Assembly: GCF_051014685.1 (NCBI RefSeq)
Contig: NW_027478442.1
Location: 1,240,001-1,304,000 of the forward strand
Direction of reading: 5' to 3'
From: Ptiloglossa arizonensis
Taxonomy: Eukaryota > Arthropoda > Insecta > Hymenoptera > Colletidae
DNA: 64,000 nucleotides
Part shown: positions 14,401 through 29,100 of the stretch, piece by piece
Position numbering within the stretch: position 1 is the stretch's first letter
Layout: the number at the start of each line of letters is the position of its first letter
Translations under genes and position numbers: made by a program
Notes under the pieces: model-generated
What the model was told of the DNA's origin: nothing
What the model saw: only the letters and a program-made list of their open reading frames with translations
Databases searched by the model: none

Positions 14401-15378
14401 CATTCCTTAACTTCAAACTCCCATGTCTCGCGAACGGAATGACGAACTCGAGAAATTCCTGTTGCATCTGAAAGTGGAAACTCGCCCGATTACAAAGGTA
14501 TGTGCATTTTTCTCCAAGGCCTTTGTAGTTATTGGTTTCGAGTATCAGACTTGCGAAAATTTTGATGGTTTCTCAACCATTCCTTAACTTCAAACTCCCA
14601 TGTCTCGCGAACGGAATGACGAACTCGAGAAATTCCTGTTGCATCTGAAAGTGGAAACTCGCCCGATTACAAAGGTATGTGCATTTTTCACCTAGGCCTT
14701 TGTAGTTATTGGTTTCGATTATCAGACTTGCGAAAATCTTGATGGTTTCTCAACCATTCCTTAACTTCAAACTCCCATATCTCGCGAACGGAATGACGTA
14801 CTCGAGAAATTCCTGATGCATCTGAAAGTAGAAACTCACACGATTACAATGGAGTGTGTACTTTTCCCCTAGGCCATTCCAGTTATTGATTTCTAGCGTC
14901 AGAATTGCGAAAATTTTGATGGTTTCTAAACCATTCCTTAACTTCAAACTCCCATATCTCGCGAACGGAATGACGAACTCGAGAAATTCCTGTTGCATCT
15001 GAAAGTAGAAACTCGCACGATTACAACGGTATGTGTGTTTTCCCCTAGGCCATTGTAGTTATTGGTTTCTAGCGTCAGAATTTCAAAAATTTTGATGGTA
15101 TCTCAACCACTCCTTAATTTCAGACTCCCATATCTCGCGAACGGAATGACGAACTCGAGAAATTCCTGATGCATCTGAAAGTAGAAACTCGCACGATTAC
15201 AATGGTGTGTGTACTTTTCCCCTAGGCCATTCCAGTTATTGGTTTCGAGTATCAGAATTGCGAAAATTTTGATGGTTTCTCAACCATTCCTTAACTTCAA
15301 ACTCCTATGTCTCGCGAACGGAATGACGAACTCGAGAAATTCCTGTTGCATCTGAAAGTGGAAACTCGCCCGATTACA
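7601..15378 (+). repeat. Tandem duplication of a 22-monomer block (3889 bp unit)
   Basis: Bases about 7601-11489 are repeated directly as about 11490-15378 at a constant offset of 3889 bp. The junction lies within CTCGCCCGATTACAA, so the exchange was in register with the monomer. Only a few differences were noticed: GACCAGTGAAA near 9246 versus GACCAGCGAAA near 13135, and CCCGATTACCACGG near 10245 versus CCCGATAACCACGG near 14134. Copy identity is thus far higher than identity between neighbouring monomers, which points to a recent event. Confidence 0.88.
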
Positions 15379-17919
15379 AAGGTATGTGCATTTTTCTCCA
15401 AGGCCTTTGTAGTTATTGGTTTCGAGTATCAGACTTGCGAAAATTTTGATGGTTTCTCAACCATTCCTTAACTTCAAACTCCCATGTCTCGCGAACGGAA
15501 TGACGAACTCGAGAAATTCCTGTTGCATCTGAAAGTGGAAACTCGCCCGATTACAAAGGTATGTGCATTTCTCACCTAGGCCTTTGTAGTTATTGGTTTC
15601 TAGTATCAGAATTGCGAAAATTTTGATGGTTTCTCAAGCATTCCTTAACTTCAAACTCGCATATCTCGCGAACGGATTGACGAACTCGAGAAATTCCTGT
15701 TGCATCTGAAAGCAGAAACTCGCCCGATTACAACGGTATGTGTATTTTCCCCTAGGCCATTGTAGTTGTTGGTTTCTAGCGTCAGAATTGCGAAAATTTT
15801 GTCGGTTCCTCAACCATTCCTTCACTTCAAACTCCCATATCTCGCGAACGGATTGACGAACTTGAGAAATCCCTGTTGCATCTGAAAGCAGAAACTCGCC
15901 CGATTACAACGGTATGTGTGTTTTCCCCTAGGCCATTGTAGTTATTGGTTTCTAGCGTCAGAACTTCAAAAATTTTGATGGCAACTCAACCATTCCTTAA
16001 CTTCAAACTCCCATATCTCGCGAACGGAATGACGAAGTCGAGAAATTCCTGTTGCATCTGAAAGTAGAGACTCGCACGATTACAACGGTGTGTGTACTTT
16101 TCCCCTAGGCCATTCCAGTTATTGGTTTCTAGCGTCACAATTGCGAAAATTTTGATGATTTCTCAACCATTCCTTAACTTCAAACTCCCATGTCTCGCGA
16201 ACGAATGACGAACTCGAGAAATTCCTGTTGCATCTGAAAGTGGAAACTAGCCCGATTACAAAGGTATGTGCATTTTTCCCCTAGGCCTTTGTAGTTATTG
16301 GTTTCGAGTATCAGACTTGCGAAAATTTCGATGGTTTCTCAACCATTCCTTAACTTCAAACTCCCATATCTCGCGAACGGAATGACGTACTCGAGAAATT
16401 CCTGATGCATCTGAAAGTAGAAACTCACACGATTACAATGGAGTGTGTACTTTTCCCCTAGGCCATTCCAGTTATTGATTTCTAGCGTCAGAATTGCGAA
16501 AATTTTGATGGTTTCTAAACCATTCCTTAACTTCAAACTCCCATATCTCGCGAACGGAATGACGAACTCGAGAAATTCCTGTTGCATCTGAAAGTAGAAA
16601 CTCGCACGATTACAACGGTATGTGTGTTTTCCCCTAGGCCATTGTAGTTATTGGTTTCTAGCGTCAGAATTTCAAAAATTTTGATGGTATCTCAACCACT
16701 CCTTAATTTCAGACTCCCATATCTCGCGAACGGAATGACGAACTCGAGAAATTCCTGATGCATCTGAAAGTAGAAACTCGCACGATTACAATGGTGTGTG
16801 TACTTTTCCCCTAGGCCATTCCAGTTATTGGTTTCGAGTATCAGAATTGCGAAAATTTTGATGGTTTCTCAACCATTCCTTAACTTCAAACTCCTATGTC
16901 TCGCGAACGGAATGACGAACTCGAGAAATTCCTGTTGCATCTGAAAGTGGAAACTCGCCCGATTACAAAGGTATGTGCATTTTTCTCCAAGGCCTTTGTA
17001 GTTATTGGTTTCGAGTATCAGACTTGCGAAAATTTTGATGGTTTCTCAACCATTCCTTAACTTCAAACTCCCATGTCTCGCGAACGGAATGACGAACTCG
17101 AGAAATTCCTGTTGCATCTGAAAGTGGAAACTCGCCCGATTACAAAGGTATGTGCATTTCTCACCTAGGCCTTTGTAGTTATTGGTTTCTAGTATCAGAA
17201 TTGCGAAAATTTTGATGGTTTCTCAAGCATTCCTTAACTTCAAACTCGCATATCTCGCGAACGGATTGACGAACTCGAGAAATTCCTGTTGCATCTGAAA
17301 GCAGAAACTCGCCCGATTACAACGGTATGTGTATTTTCCCCTAGGCCATTGTAGTTGTTGGTTTCTAGCGTCAGAATTGCGAAAATTTTGTCGGTTCCTC
17401 AACCATTCCTTCACTTCAAACTCCCATATCTCGCGAACGGATTGACGAACTTGAGAAATCCCTGTTGCATCTGAAAGCAGAAACTCGCCCGATTACAACG
17501 GTATGTGTGTTTTCCCCTAGGCCATTGTAGTTATTGGTTTCTAGCGTCAGAACTTCAAAAATTTTGATGGCAACTCAACCATTCCTTAACTTCAAACTCC
17601 CATATCTCGCGAACGGAATGACGAAGTCGAGAAATTCCTGTTGCATCTGAAAGTAGAGACTCGCACGATTACAACGGTGTGTGTACTTTTCCCCTAGGCC
17701 ATTCCAGTTATTGGTTTCTAGCGTCAGAATTGCGAAAATTTTGATGATTTCTCAACCATTCCTTAACTTCAAACTCCCATGTCTCGCGAACGAATGACGA
17801 ACTCGAGAAATTCCTGTTGCATCTGAAAGTGGAAACTAGCCCGATTACAAAGGTATGTGCATTTTTCCCCTAGGCCTTTGTAGTTATTGGTTTCGAGTAT
17901 CAGACTTGCGAAAATTTCG
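14742..17919 (+). repeat. Tandem duplication of a 9-monomer block (1589 bp unit)
   Basis: About 14742-16330 is followed directly by a near-perfect copy at about 16331-17919, offset 1589 bp. A visible difference is AGCGTCACAATTG near 16133 versus AGCGTCAGAATTG near 17722. The unit overlaps the right end of the 3889-bp duplication, so this step came after it or reused its end. Edges are good to a few tens of bases. Confidence 0.85.
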
Positions 17920-20900
17920 ATGGTTTCTCAACCATTCCTTAACTTCAAACTCCCATATCTCGCGAACGGAATGACGAATTCGAGAAATTCCTGTTGCATC
18001 TGAAAGTAGAAACTCGCACGATTACAATGGTGTGTGTACTTTTCCCCTAGGCCATTGTAGTTATTGGTTTCTAGCGTCAGAATTGCGAAAATTTTGATGG
18101 TTTCTGAACCATTCCTTAATTTCAAACTCCCATATCTCTCGAACGGAATGACGAACTCGAGAAATTCCTGTTGCATCTGAAAGTGGAAACTCGCCCGATT
18201 AGAAAGGTATGTGTATTTTTCCCCTAGGCCATTGTAGTTATTGGTTTCGAGTATCAGACTCGCGAAAATCTTGATGGTTTCTCAACCATTCCTTAACTTC
18301 AAACTCCCATATCTCGCGAACGGAATGAAGAACTCGAGAAGTTCCTGTTGCATCTGAAAGTGGAAACTCGCACGATTACAACGGTATGTGTGTTTTCCCC
18401 TAGGCCATTGTAGTGATTGGTTTCTAGCGTCAGAATTTCAAAAATTTTGATGGTATCTCAACCACTCCTTAATTTCAAACTCCCATATCTCGCGAACGGA
18501 ATGACGAACTCGAGAAATTCCTGATGCATCTGAAAGTAGAAACTCGCACGATTACAATGGTGTGTGTACTTTTCCCCTAGGCCATTCCAGTTATTGGTTT
18601 CGAGTATCAGAATAGCGAAAATTTTGATGGTTTCTCAAACATTCCTTAACTTCAAACTCCCATGTCTCGCGAACGGAATGACGAACTCGAGAAATTCCTG
18701 TTGCATCTGAAAGTGGAAACTCGCCCGATTACAAAGGTATGTGCATTTTTCTCCAAGGCCTTTGTAGTTATTGGTTTCGAGTATCAGACTTGCGAAAATT
18801 TTGATGGTTTCTCAACCATTCCTTAACTTCAAACTCCCATGTCTCGCGAACGGAATGACGAACTCGAGAAATTCCTGTTGCATCTGAAAGTGGAAACTCG
18901 CCCGATTACAAAGGTATGTGCATTTTTCACCTAGGCCTTTGTAGTTATTGGTTTCTAGTATCAGAATTGCGAAAATTTTGATGGTTTCTCAAGCATTCCT
19001 TAACTTCAAACTCGCATATCTCGCGAACGGATTGACGAACTCGAGAAATTCCTGTTGCATCTGAAAGCAGAAACTCGCCCGATTACAACGGTATGTGTAT
19101 TTTCCCCTAGGCCATTGTAGTTGTTGGTTTCTAGCGTCAGAATTGCGAAAATTTTGATGGTTTCTCAACCATTCCTTAACTTCAAACTCCCATGTCTCGC
19201 GAACGAATGACGATCTCGAGAAATTCCTGTTGCATCTGAAAGTGGAAACTCGCCCGATTACAAAGGTATGTGCATTTTTCCCCTAGGCCTTTGTAGTAAT
19301 TGGTTTCTAGTATCAGACTTGCGAAAATTTTGATTGTTTCTCAAGCATTCCTTAACTTCAAACTCCCATATCTCGCGAACGGATTGACGAACTTGAGAAA
19401 TCCCTGTTGCATCTGAAAGCAGAAACTCGCCCGATTACAACGGTATGTGTGTTTTCCCCTAGGCCACTGTAGTTATTGGTTTCTAGCGTCAGAACTTCAA
19501 AAATTTTGATGGCAACTCAACCATTCCTTAACTTCAAACTCCCATATCTCGCGAACGGAATGACGAAGTCGAGAAATTCCTGTTGCATCTGAAAGTAGAG
19601 GCTCGCACGATTACAATGGTTTGTGTACTTTTCCCCTAGGCCATTCCAGTTATTGGTTTCTAGCGTCAGAATTGCGAAAATTTTGATGATTTCTCAACCA
19701 TTCCTTAACTTCAAACTCCCTTGTCTCGCGAACGAATGACGAACTCGAGAAATTCCTGTTGCATCTGAAAGTGGAAACTAGACCGATTACAAAGGTATGT
19801 GCATTTTTCCCCTAGGCCTTTGTAGTTATTGGTTTCGAGTATCAGACTTGCGAAAATTTCGATGGTTTCTCAACCATTCCTTAAATTCAAACTCCCACAT
19901 CTCGCGAACGGATTGACGAACTCGAGAATTTCCTATTGCATCTGAAAGCAGAAACACGCCCGATTACAACGGTACGTGTATTTTTGACCTAGGCCATTCC
20001 AGTTATTGGTTTCGAGTATCAGACCAGCGAAAATTTTGAAGGTTTCTCAAGCATTCCTTCACTTCCAACTCCCATATCTCGCGAACGGATTGACGAACTC
20101 GAGAAATTCCTGTTGCATCTGAAAGCAGAGACTCGCCCGATTATAACGGTATGTGTATTTTCCCCTAGTCCATTGTAGTTATTGGTTTCTAGCGTCAGAA
20201 TTGCGAAAATTTTGATGGTTTCTCAACCATTCCTTAACATCAAACTCCCATATCTCGCGAACGGAATGAAGAACTCGAGAAATGCCTGTTGCATCTGAAA
20301 GTAGAAACTCGCCCGATTAGAAAGGTATGTGTATTTTTCCTCTAGGCCATTGTAGTTATTGGTTTCGAGTATGAGACTTGCGAAAATCTTGATGGTTTCT
20401 CAACCATTCCTTAACTTCAAACTCCCATATCTCGCGAACGGAATGACGAACTCGAGAAATTCCTGATGCATCTGAAAGTAGAACCTCGCACGATTACAAT
20501 GGTGTGTGTACTATTCCCCTAGGCCATTCCAGTTATTGGTTTCGAGTATCAGAATTGCGAAAATTTTGATGGTTTCTCAACCATACCTGAACTTCAAAAT
20601 CCCATGTCTCGCGAACGAATGACGAACTCGAGAAATTCCTGTTGCATCTGAAAGTGGAAACTCGCCCGATTACAAAGGTATGTGCATTTTTCCCCTAGGC
20701 CTTTGTAGTTATTGGTTTCTAGTATCAGACTTGCGAAAATTTTGATTGTTTCTCAAGCATTCCTTAACTTCAAACTCCCATATCTCGCGAACGGATTTAC
20801 GAACTTGAGAAATCCCTGTTGCATCTGAAAGCAGAAACTCGCCCGATTACAACGGTATGTGTGTTTTCCCCTAGGCCATTGTAGTTATTGGTTTCTAGCG

Positions 20901-21999
20901 TCAGAGCTTCAAAAATTTTGATGGTAACTCAACCATTCCTTAACTTCAAACTCCCATATCTCGCGAACGGAATGACGAATTCGAGAAATTCCTGTTGCAT
21001 CTGAAAGTAGAAACTCGCACGATTACAATGGTGTGTGTACTTTTCCCCTAGGCCATTCCAGTTATTGGTTTCTAGCGTCAGAATTGCGAAAATTTTGATG
21101 GTTTCTCAACCATTCCTTAACTTCAAACTCCCATGTCTCGCGAACGAATGACGAACTCGAGAAATTCCTGTTGCTCCTGAAAGTTGAAACTCGCCCGATT
21201 ACAAAGGTATGTGCATTTTTCCCCTAGGCCTTTGTAGTTATTGGTTTCTAGTATCAGACTTGCGAAAATTTTGATGGTTTCTCAAGCATTCCTTAACTTC
21301 AAACTCCCATATCTCGCGAACGGATTGACGAACTCGAGAAATTCCTGTTGCGTCTGAAAGCAGAAACTCGCCCGATTACAACGGTATGTGTGTTTTCCCC
21401 TAGGCCATTGTAGTTATTGGTTTCTAGCGTCAGAATTGCGAAAATTTTGATGGTATCTCAACCATTCCTTAACTTCAAACTCCCATATCTCGCGAACGGA
21501 ATGACGAACTCGAGAAATTCCTGTTGCATCTGAAAGTGGTAACTCGCCCGATTAGAAAGGTATGTGTATTATCCCCTAGGCCATTGTAGTTATTGGTTTC
21601 GAGTATCAGACTTGCGAAAATCTTGATGGTTTCTCAACCATTCCTTAACTTGAAACTACCATATCTCGCGAACGGAATGACGAACTCGAGAAATTCCTGT
21701 TGCATGTGAAAGCAGAAACTCGCCCGATTACAACGATATGTGTATTTTCCCCTAGGCCATTGTAGTTATTGGTTTCTCGCATCAGAATTGCGAAAATTTT
21801 GATGGTTTCTCAACCATACCTTAACTTCGAACACCCATATCTCGCGAACCGGATGACGAACTCGAGAAATTCCTGTTGCATCTGAAAGTGGATACTCGCC
21901 CTATTAAAAAGGCATGTGTATTTTTCCCCTAGGCCGTTGTAGTTCTTGGTTTCGAGTATCAGACCAGCGAAAATTTTGATGGTTTCTCAAACATTCCTT

Positions 22000-24900
22000 A
22001 ACTTCAAACTCCCATATCTCGCGAACGGAATGACGAACTCGAGAAATTCCTGTTGCATCTGAAAGTAGAACCTCGCACGATTACAATGGTGTGTGTACTA
22101 TTCCCCTAGGCCATTCCAGTTATTGGTTTCGAGTATCAGAATTGCGAAAATTTTGATGGTTTCTCAACCATTCCTGAACTTCAAACTCCCATGCCTCGCG
22201 AACGGAATGACGAACTCGAGAAATTCCTGTTGCATCTGAAAGTAGAAACTCGCACGATTACAATGGTGTGTGTACTTTTCCTCTAGGCCATTCCAGTTAT
22301 TGGTTTCTACCGTCAGAATTGCGAAAATTTGGATGGTTTCTCAACCATTCCTTAACTTCAAAATCCCATGTCTCGCGAACGAATGACGAACTCGAGAAAT
22401 TCCTGTTGCATCTGAAAGTGGAAACTCGCCCGATTACAAAGGTATGTGCATTTTTCCCCTAGGCCTTTGTAGTTATTGGTTTCTAGTATCAGACTTGCGA
22501 AAATTTTGATTGTTTCTCAAGCATTCCTTAACTTCAAACTCCTATATCTCGCGAACGGATTTACGAACTTGAGAAATCCCTGTTGCATCTGAAAGCAGAA
22601 ACTCGCCCGATTACAACGGTATGTGTGTTTTCCCCTAGGCCATTGTAGTTATTGGTTTCTAGCGTCAGAACTTCAAAAATTTTGATGGTAACTCAACCAT
22701 TCCTTAACTTCAAACTCCCATATCTCGCGAACGGAATGACGAACTCGAGAAATTCCTGTTGCATCTGAAAGTAGAAACTCGCACGATTACAATGGTGTGT
22801 GTACTTTTCACCTAGGCCATTCCAGTTATTGGTTTCTAGCGTCAGAATTGCGAAAATTTTGATGGTTTCTCAACCATTCCTTAACTTCAAACTCCCATGT
22901 CTCGCGAACGAATGACGAACTCAAGAAATTCCTGTTGCATCTGAAAGTGGATACTCGCCCGATTACAAAGGCATGTGTATTTTTCCCCTAGGCCGTTGTA
23001 GTTATTGTTTTCGAGTATCAGACCAGCGAAAATTTTGATGGTTTCTCAAACATTCCTTAACTTCAAACTCCCATATCTCGCGAAGGGAATGACGAACTCG
23101 AGAAATTCCTGTTGCATCTGAAAGTAGAAACTCGCACGATTTCAATGGTGTGTGTACTTTTCCCCTAGGCCATTCCAGTTATAGGTTTCGAGTATCAGAA
23201 TTGCGAAAATTTTGATGGTTTCTCAACGATTCCTTAACTTCAAACTCCCATGTCTCGCGAACGGAATGACGAACTCCAGAAATTCCTATTGCATCTGAAA
23301 GTGGAAACTCGCCCGATTACAAAGGCATGTGTATTTTTCCCCTAGGCCGTTGTAGTTATTGTTTTCGAGTATCAGACCAGCGAAAATTTTGATGGTTTCT
23401 CAAACATTCCTTAACTTCAAACTCCCATATCTCGCGAACGGAATGACGAACTCGAGAAATTCCTGTTGCATCTGAAAGCAGAAACACGCACGATTACAAC
23501 GGTATGTGTATTTTTCCCCTAGGCAATTGTAGTTATTGGTTTCTAGCATCAGAATTGCGAAAATTTTGATGGTTTCTCAAGCATTCCTTAACTTCAAACT
23601 CCCATATCTCGCGAACGGATTGACGAACTCGAGAAATTCCTGTCGCATCTGAAACTGGAAACTCGCCCGATTACAAAGGTATGTGTATTTTCCCCCAGGC
23701 CATTGTAGTTATTGGTTTCTAGCGTCAGAATTGCGAAAATTTTGATGGTTTCTCAACCATTCCTTAACTTCAAACTCCCATATCTCGCGAATGGAATGAC
23801 GAACTCGAGAAATTCCTATTGCATCTGAAAGTGGAAACTCGCCCGATTAGAAAGGTATGTGTATTTTTCCCCTAGGCCATTGTAGTTATTGGTTTCGAGT
23901 ATCAGAATTGCGAATATTTTGATTGTTTCTCAAGCATTCCTTAACTTCAAACTCCCATATCTCGCGAACGGATTTACGAACTTGAGCAATTCCTGTTGCA
24001 TCTGAAAGTAGAAACTCGCACGATTACAATGGTGTGTTTACTTTTCCCCTAGGCCATTCCAGTTATTGGTTTCTAGTATCAGAATTGCGAAAATTTTGAT
24101 GGTTTCTCAAGCATTCCTTAACTTCAGACTCCCATGCCTCGCGAACGGAATGACGAACTCGAGAAATTCCTGTTGCATCTGAAAGCAGAAACTCGCCCGA
24201 TTACAACGGTATGTGTGTTTTCCCGTAGGCCATTGTAGTTATTGGTTTCTAGCGTCAGAACTTCAAAAATTTTGATGGTAACTCAACCATTCCTTAACTT
24301 CAAACTCCCATATCTCGCGAACGGAATGACGAACTCGAGAAATTCCTGTTGCATCTGAAAGTAGAAACTCGCACGATTACAATGGTGTGTTTACTTTTCC
24401 CCTAGGCCATTCCAGTTATTGGTTTCTAGTATCAGAATTGCGAAAATTTTGATGGTTTCTCAAGCATTCCTTAACTTCAAACTCCCATATCTCGCGAACG
24501 GATTGACGAACTCGAGAAATTCCTGTTGCATCTGAAAGCAGAAACTCGCCCGATTATAACGGTATGTGCATTTTCCCCTAGGCCATTGTAGTTATTGGTT
24601 TCTAGCGTCAGAATTGCGAAAATTTTGATGGTTTCTGAACCATTCCTTAATTTCAAACTCCCATATCTCTCGAACGGAATGACGAACTCGAGAAATTCCT
24701 GTTGCATCTGAAAGTGGAAACTCGCCCGATTAGAAAGCTATGTGTATTTTTCCTCTGGGCCATTGTAGTTATTGGTTTCGAGTATCAGACTTGCGAAAAT
24801 CTTGATGGTTTCTCAACCATTCCTTAACTTCAAACTCCCATATCTCGCGAACGGAATGACGAACTCGAGAAATTCCTGTTGCATCTGAAAGTAGAACCTC

Positions 24901-25620
24901 GCACGATTACAATGGTGTGTGTACTATTCCCCTAGGCCATTCCAGTTATTGGTTTCGAGTATCAGAATTGCGAAAATTTTGATGGTTTCTCAACCATTCC
25001 TGAACTTCAAACTCCCATGCCTCGCGAACGGAATGACGAACTCGAGAAATTCCTGTTGCATCTGAAAGTAGAAGCTCGCACGATTACAATGGTGTGTGTA
25101 CTTTTCCCCTAGGCCATTCCAGTTATTGGTTTCTACCGTCAGAATTGCGAAAATTTGGATGGTTTCTCAACCATTCCTTAACTTCAAAATCCCATGTCTC
25201 GCGAACGAATGACGAACTCGAGAAATTCCTGTTGCATCTGAAAGTGGAAACTCGCCCGATTACAAAGGTATGTGCATTTTTCCCCTAGGGCTTTGTAGTT
25301 ATTGGTTTCTAGTATCAGACTTGCGAAAATTTTGATTGTTTCTCAAGCATTCCTTAACTTCAAACTCCCATATGTCGCGAACGGATTTACGAACTTGAGA
25401 AATCCCTGTTGCATCTGAAAGCAGAAACTCGCCCGATTACAACGGTATGTGTGTTTTCCCCTAGGCCATTGTAGTTATTGGTTTCTAGCGTCAGAACTTC
25501 AAAAATTTTGATGGTAACTCAACCATTCCTTAACTTCAAACTCCCATATCTCGCGAACGGAATGACGAACTCGAGAAATTCCTGTTGCATCTGAAAGTAG
25601 AAACTCGCACGATTACAATG
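22000..25620 (+). repeat. Separated direct repeats in the satellite, offset 2826 bp (16 monomers)
   Basis: About 22000-22800 recurs at about 24826-25620 with constant offset 2826 bp. Shared variants include GTAGAACCTCGCACG, GTACTATTCCCC, TCTACCGTCAGAATTG and GAAAATTTGGATGG. The roughly 2 kb between the copies consists of other monomer variants, so this is a direct repeat with a spacer, not a simple tandem duplication. The right edge is blurred by small differences (CACCTAGG near 22808 against CCCCTAGG in the other copy). Confidence 0.7.
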
Positions 25621-26165
25621 GTGTGTTTACTTTTCCCCTAGGCCATTCCAGTTATTGGTTTCTAGCGTCAGAATTGCGAAAATTTTGATGGTTTCTCAAC
25701 GATTCCTTAACTTCAAACTCCCATGTCTCGCGAACGAATGACGAACTCGAGAAATTCCTGTTGCTCCTGAAAGTGGAAACTCGCCCGATTACAAAGGTAT
25801 GTGCATTTTTCCCCTAGGCCTTTCTAGTTATTTGTTTCTAGTATCAGACTTGCGAAAATTTTGATGGTTTCTCAAGCATTCCTTAACTTCAAACTCCCAT
25901 ATCTCGCGAACGGATTGACGAACTCGAGAAATTCCTGTTGCATCTGAAAGCAGAAACTCGCCCGATTACAACGGTATGTGTGTTTTCCCCCAGGCCATTG
26001 TAGTTATTGGTTTCTAGCGTCAGAATTGCGAAAATTTTGATGGTTTCTCTACCGTTCCTTAACTTCAAACTCCCATGTCTCGCGAACGGATTGACGAACT
26101 CGAGAAATTCCTGTTGCATCTGACAGCAGAAACTCGCCCGATTACAACGGTATGTGTATTTTTCC

Positions 26166-29100
26166 CCCAGGCCATTGTAGTTATTGGTTTCGAGTATCAG
26201 GCTTGCGAAAATTTTGATGGTTTCTCAACCATCCCTTAACTTCAAACTCCCATAACTCGCGAACGGAATGACGAACTCGAGAAGTTCCTGTTGCATCTGA
26301 AAGTGGAAACTCGCCCGATTACAAGGGTATGTGCATTTTTCCCCTATGCCTTTGTAGTTATTGGTTTCTAGCGTCAGAATTGCGAAAATTTTGATGGTTT
26401 CTCAACCATTCCTTAACTTCAAACTCCCATGTCTCGCGAACGAATGACGATCTCGAGAAATTCCTGTTGCATCTGAAAGTGGAAACTCGACCGATTACAA
26501 AGGTATGTGTATTTTCCCCCAGGCCATTGTAGTTATTGGTTTCTAGCGTCAGAATTGCGAAAATTTTGATGGTTTCTCAACGATTCCTTAACTTCAAACT
26601 CCCATGTCTCGCGAACGAATGACGAACTCGAGAAATTCCTGTTGCTCCTGAAAGTGGAAACTCGCCCGATTACAAAGGTATGTGCATTTTTCCCCTAGGC
26701 CTTTCTAGTTATTTGTTTCGAGTATCAGACTTGCGAAAATTTTGATGGTTTCTCAACCATTCCTTAACTTCAAACTCCCACATCACGCGAACCGATTGAC
26801 GAACTCGAGAATTTCCTATTGCATCTGAAAGCAGAAACACGCCCGATTACAACGGTATGTGTATTTTCCACTAGGCCATTGTAGTTATTGGTTTCTAGCG
26901 TCAGAATTGCGAAAATTTTGATGGTTTCTCAACCATTCCTTAACTTCAAACTCCCATGTCTCGCGAACGAATGACGATCTCGAGAAATTCCTGTTGCATC
27001 TGAAAGTGGAAACTCGCCCGATTACAAAGGTATGTGCATTTTTCCCCTAGGCCTTTGTAGTTACTGGTTTCTAGTATCAGAATTGCGAAAGTTTTGATTG
27101 TTTCTCAAGCATTCCTTTACTTCAAACTCCCATAACTCGCGAACGGAATGACGAACTCGAGAAATTCCTGTTGCATCTGAAAGCAGAAACTCGCCCGATT
27201 ACAACGGTATGTTTATTTTTCCCCTAGGCGATTGTAGTTATTGGTTTCGAGTATCAGACTTGCGAAAATCTCGATGGTTTCTCAACCATTCCTTAACTTC
27301 GAACTACCATATCTCGCGAACGGATTGACGAACTCGAGAATTTCCTATTGCACCTGAAAGCAGAGACACGCCCGATTACATCGGTACGTGTATTTTTGAA
27401 CTAGGCCATTCCAGTTATTGGTTTCGAGTATCAGACCACCGAAAATTTTGAAGGTTTCTCAAACATTCCTTAACTTCAAACTCCCATATCTCGCGAAAGG
27501 ATTGACGAACTCGAGAAATTCCTGTTGCATCTGAAAGCAGAAACTCGCCCGATTTCAACGGTATGTGCATTTTTGCCCTAGGCCATAGTAGTCATTGGTT
27601 TCGAGTATCAGACCTGCGAAAATTTTGATGGTTTCTCAAGCATTCCTTAACTTCAAACTCCCACATCTCCCGAACGGATTGACGACTCGAGAAATTCCTG
27701 TTGCATCTGAAACCAGAAACTCGCCCGATTACAATGGTTTGTGTACTTTTCCCCTAGGCCTTTCCAGTTATTCGTTTCTAGCACCAGAATTGCGAGAATT
27801 TTGATGGTTTCTCAACCATTCCTTAACTTCAAACTCCCATATCTCGCGAACGGAATGACGAACTCGAGAAATTCCTGTTGCATCTGAAAGTGGAAACTCG
27901 CCCGATTACAAAGGTATGTACATTTTTCCCCTAGGCCTTTGTAGTTATTGGTTTCGAGTATCAGACTTTCGAAAATTTTGATGGTTTCTCAAGCATTCCT
28001 TAACTTCAGACTCCCATATCTCGCGAACGGATTGACGAACTCGAGAAATTCCTGTTGCATCTGAAAGCAGAAACTCGCCCGATTACAACGGTATATGTGT
28101 TTTCCCCCAGGCCATTGTAGTTATTGGTTTCGAGTATCAGGCTTGCGAAAATTTTGATGGTTTCTCAACCATCCCTTAACTTCAAACTCCCATAACTCGC
28201 GAACGGAATGACGAACTCGAGAAATTCCTGTTGCATCTGAAAGTGGAAACTCGCCCGATTACAAGGGTATGTGCATTTTTCCCCTATGCCTTTGTAGTTA
28301 TTGGTTTCTAGCGTCAGAATTGCGAAAATTTTGATGGTTTCTCAACCATTCCTTAACTTCAAACTCCCATGTCTCGCGAACGAATGACGATCTCGAGAAA
28401 TTCCTGTTGCATCTGAAAGTGGAAACTCGACCGATTACAAAGGTATGTGTATTTTCCCCCAGGCCATTGTAGTTATTGGTTTCTAGCGTCAGAATTGCGA
28501 AAATTTTGATGGTTTCTCAACCATTCCTTAACTTCAAACTCCCACATCACGCGAACCGATTGACGAACTCGAGAATTTCCTATTGCATCTGAAAGCAGAA
28601 ACACGCCCGATTACAACGGTATGTGTATTTTCCACTAGGCCATTGTAGTTATTGGTTTCTAGCGTCAGAATTGCGAAAATTTTGATGGTTTCTCAACCAT
28701 TCCTTAACTTCAAACTCCCATGTCTCGCGAACGAATGACGATCTCGAGAAATTCCTGTTGCATCTGAAAGTGGAAACTCGCCCGATTACAAAGGTATGTG
28801 CATTTTTCCCCTAGGCCTTTGTAGTTACTGGTTTCTAGTATCAGAATTGCGAAAGTTTTGATTGTTTCTCAAGCATTCCTTTACTTCAAACTCCCATAAC
28901 TCGCGAACGGAATGACGAACTCGAGAAATTCCTGTTGCATCTGAAAGCAGAAACTCGCCCGATTACAACGGTATGTTTATTTTTCCCCTAGGCGATTGTA
29001 GTTATTGGTTTCGAGTATCAGACTTGCGAAAATCTTGATGGTTTCTCAACCATTCCTTAACTTCGAACTACCATATCTCGCGAACGGATTGACGAACTCG

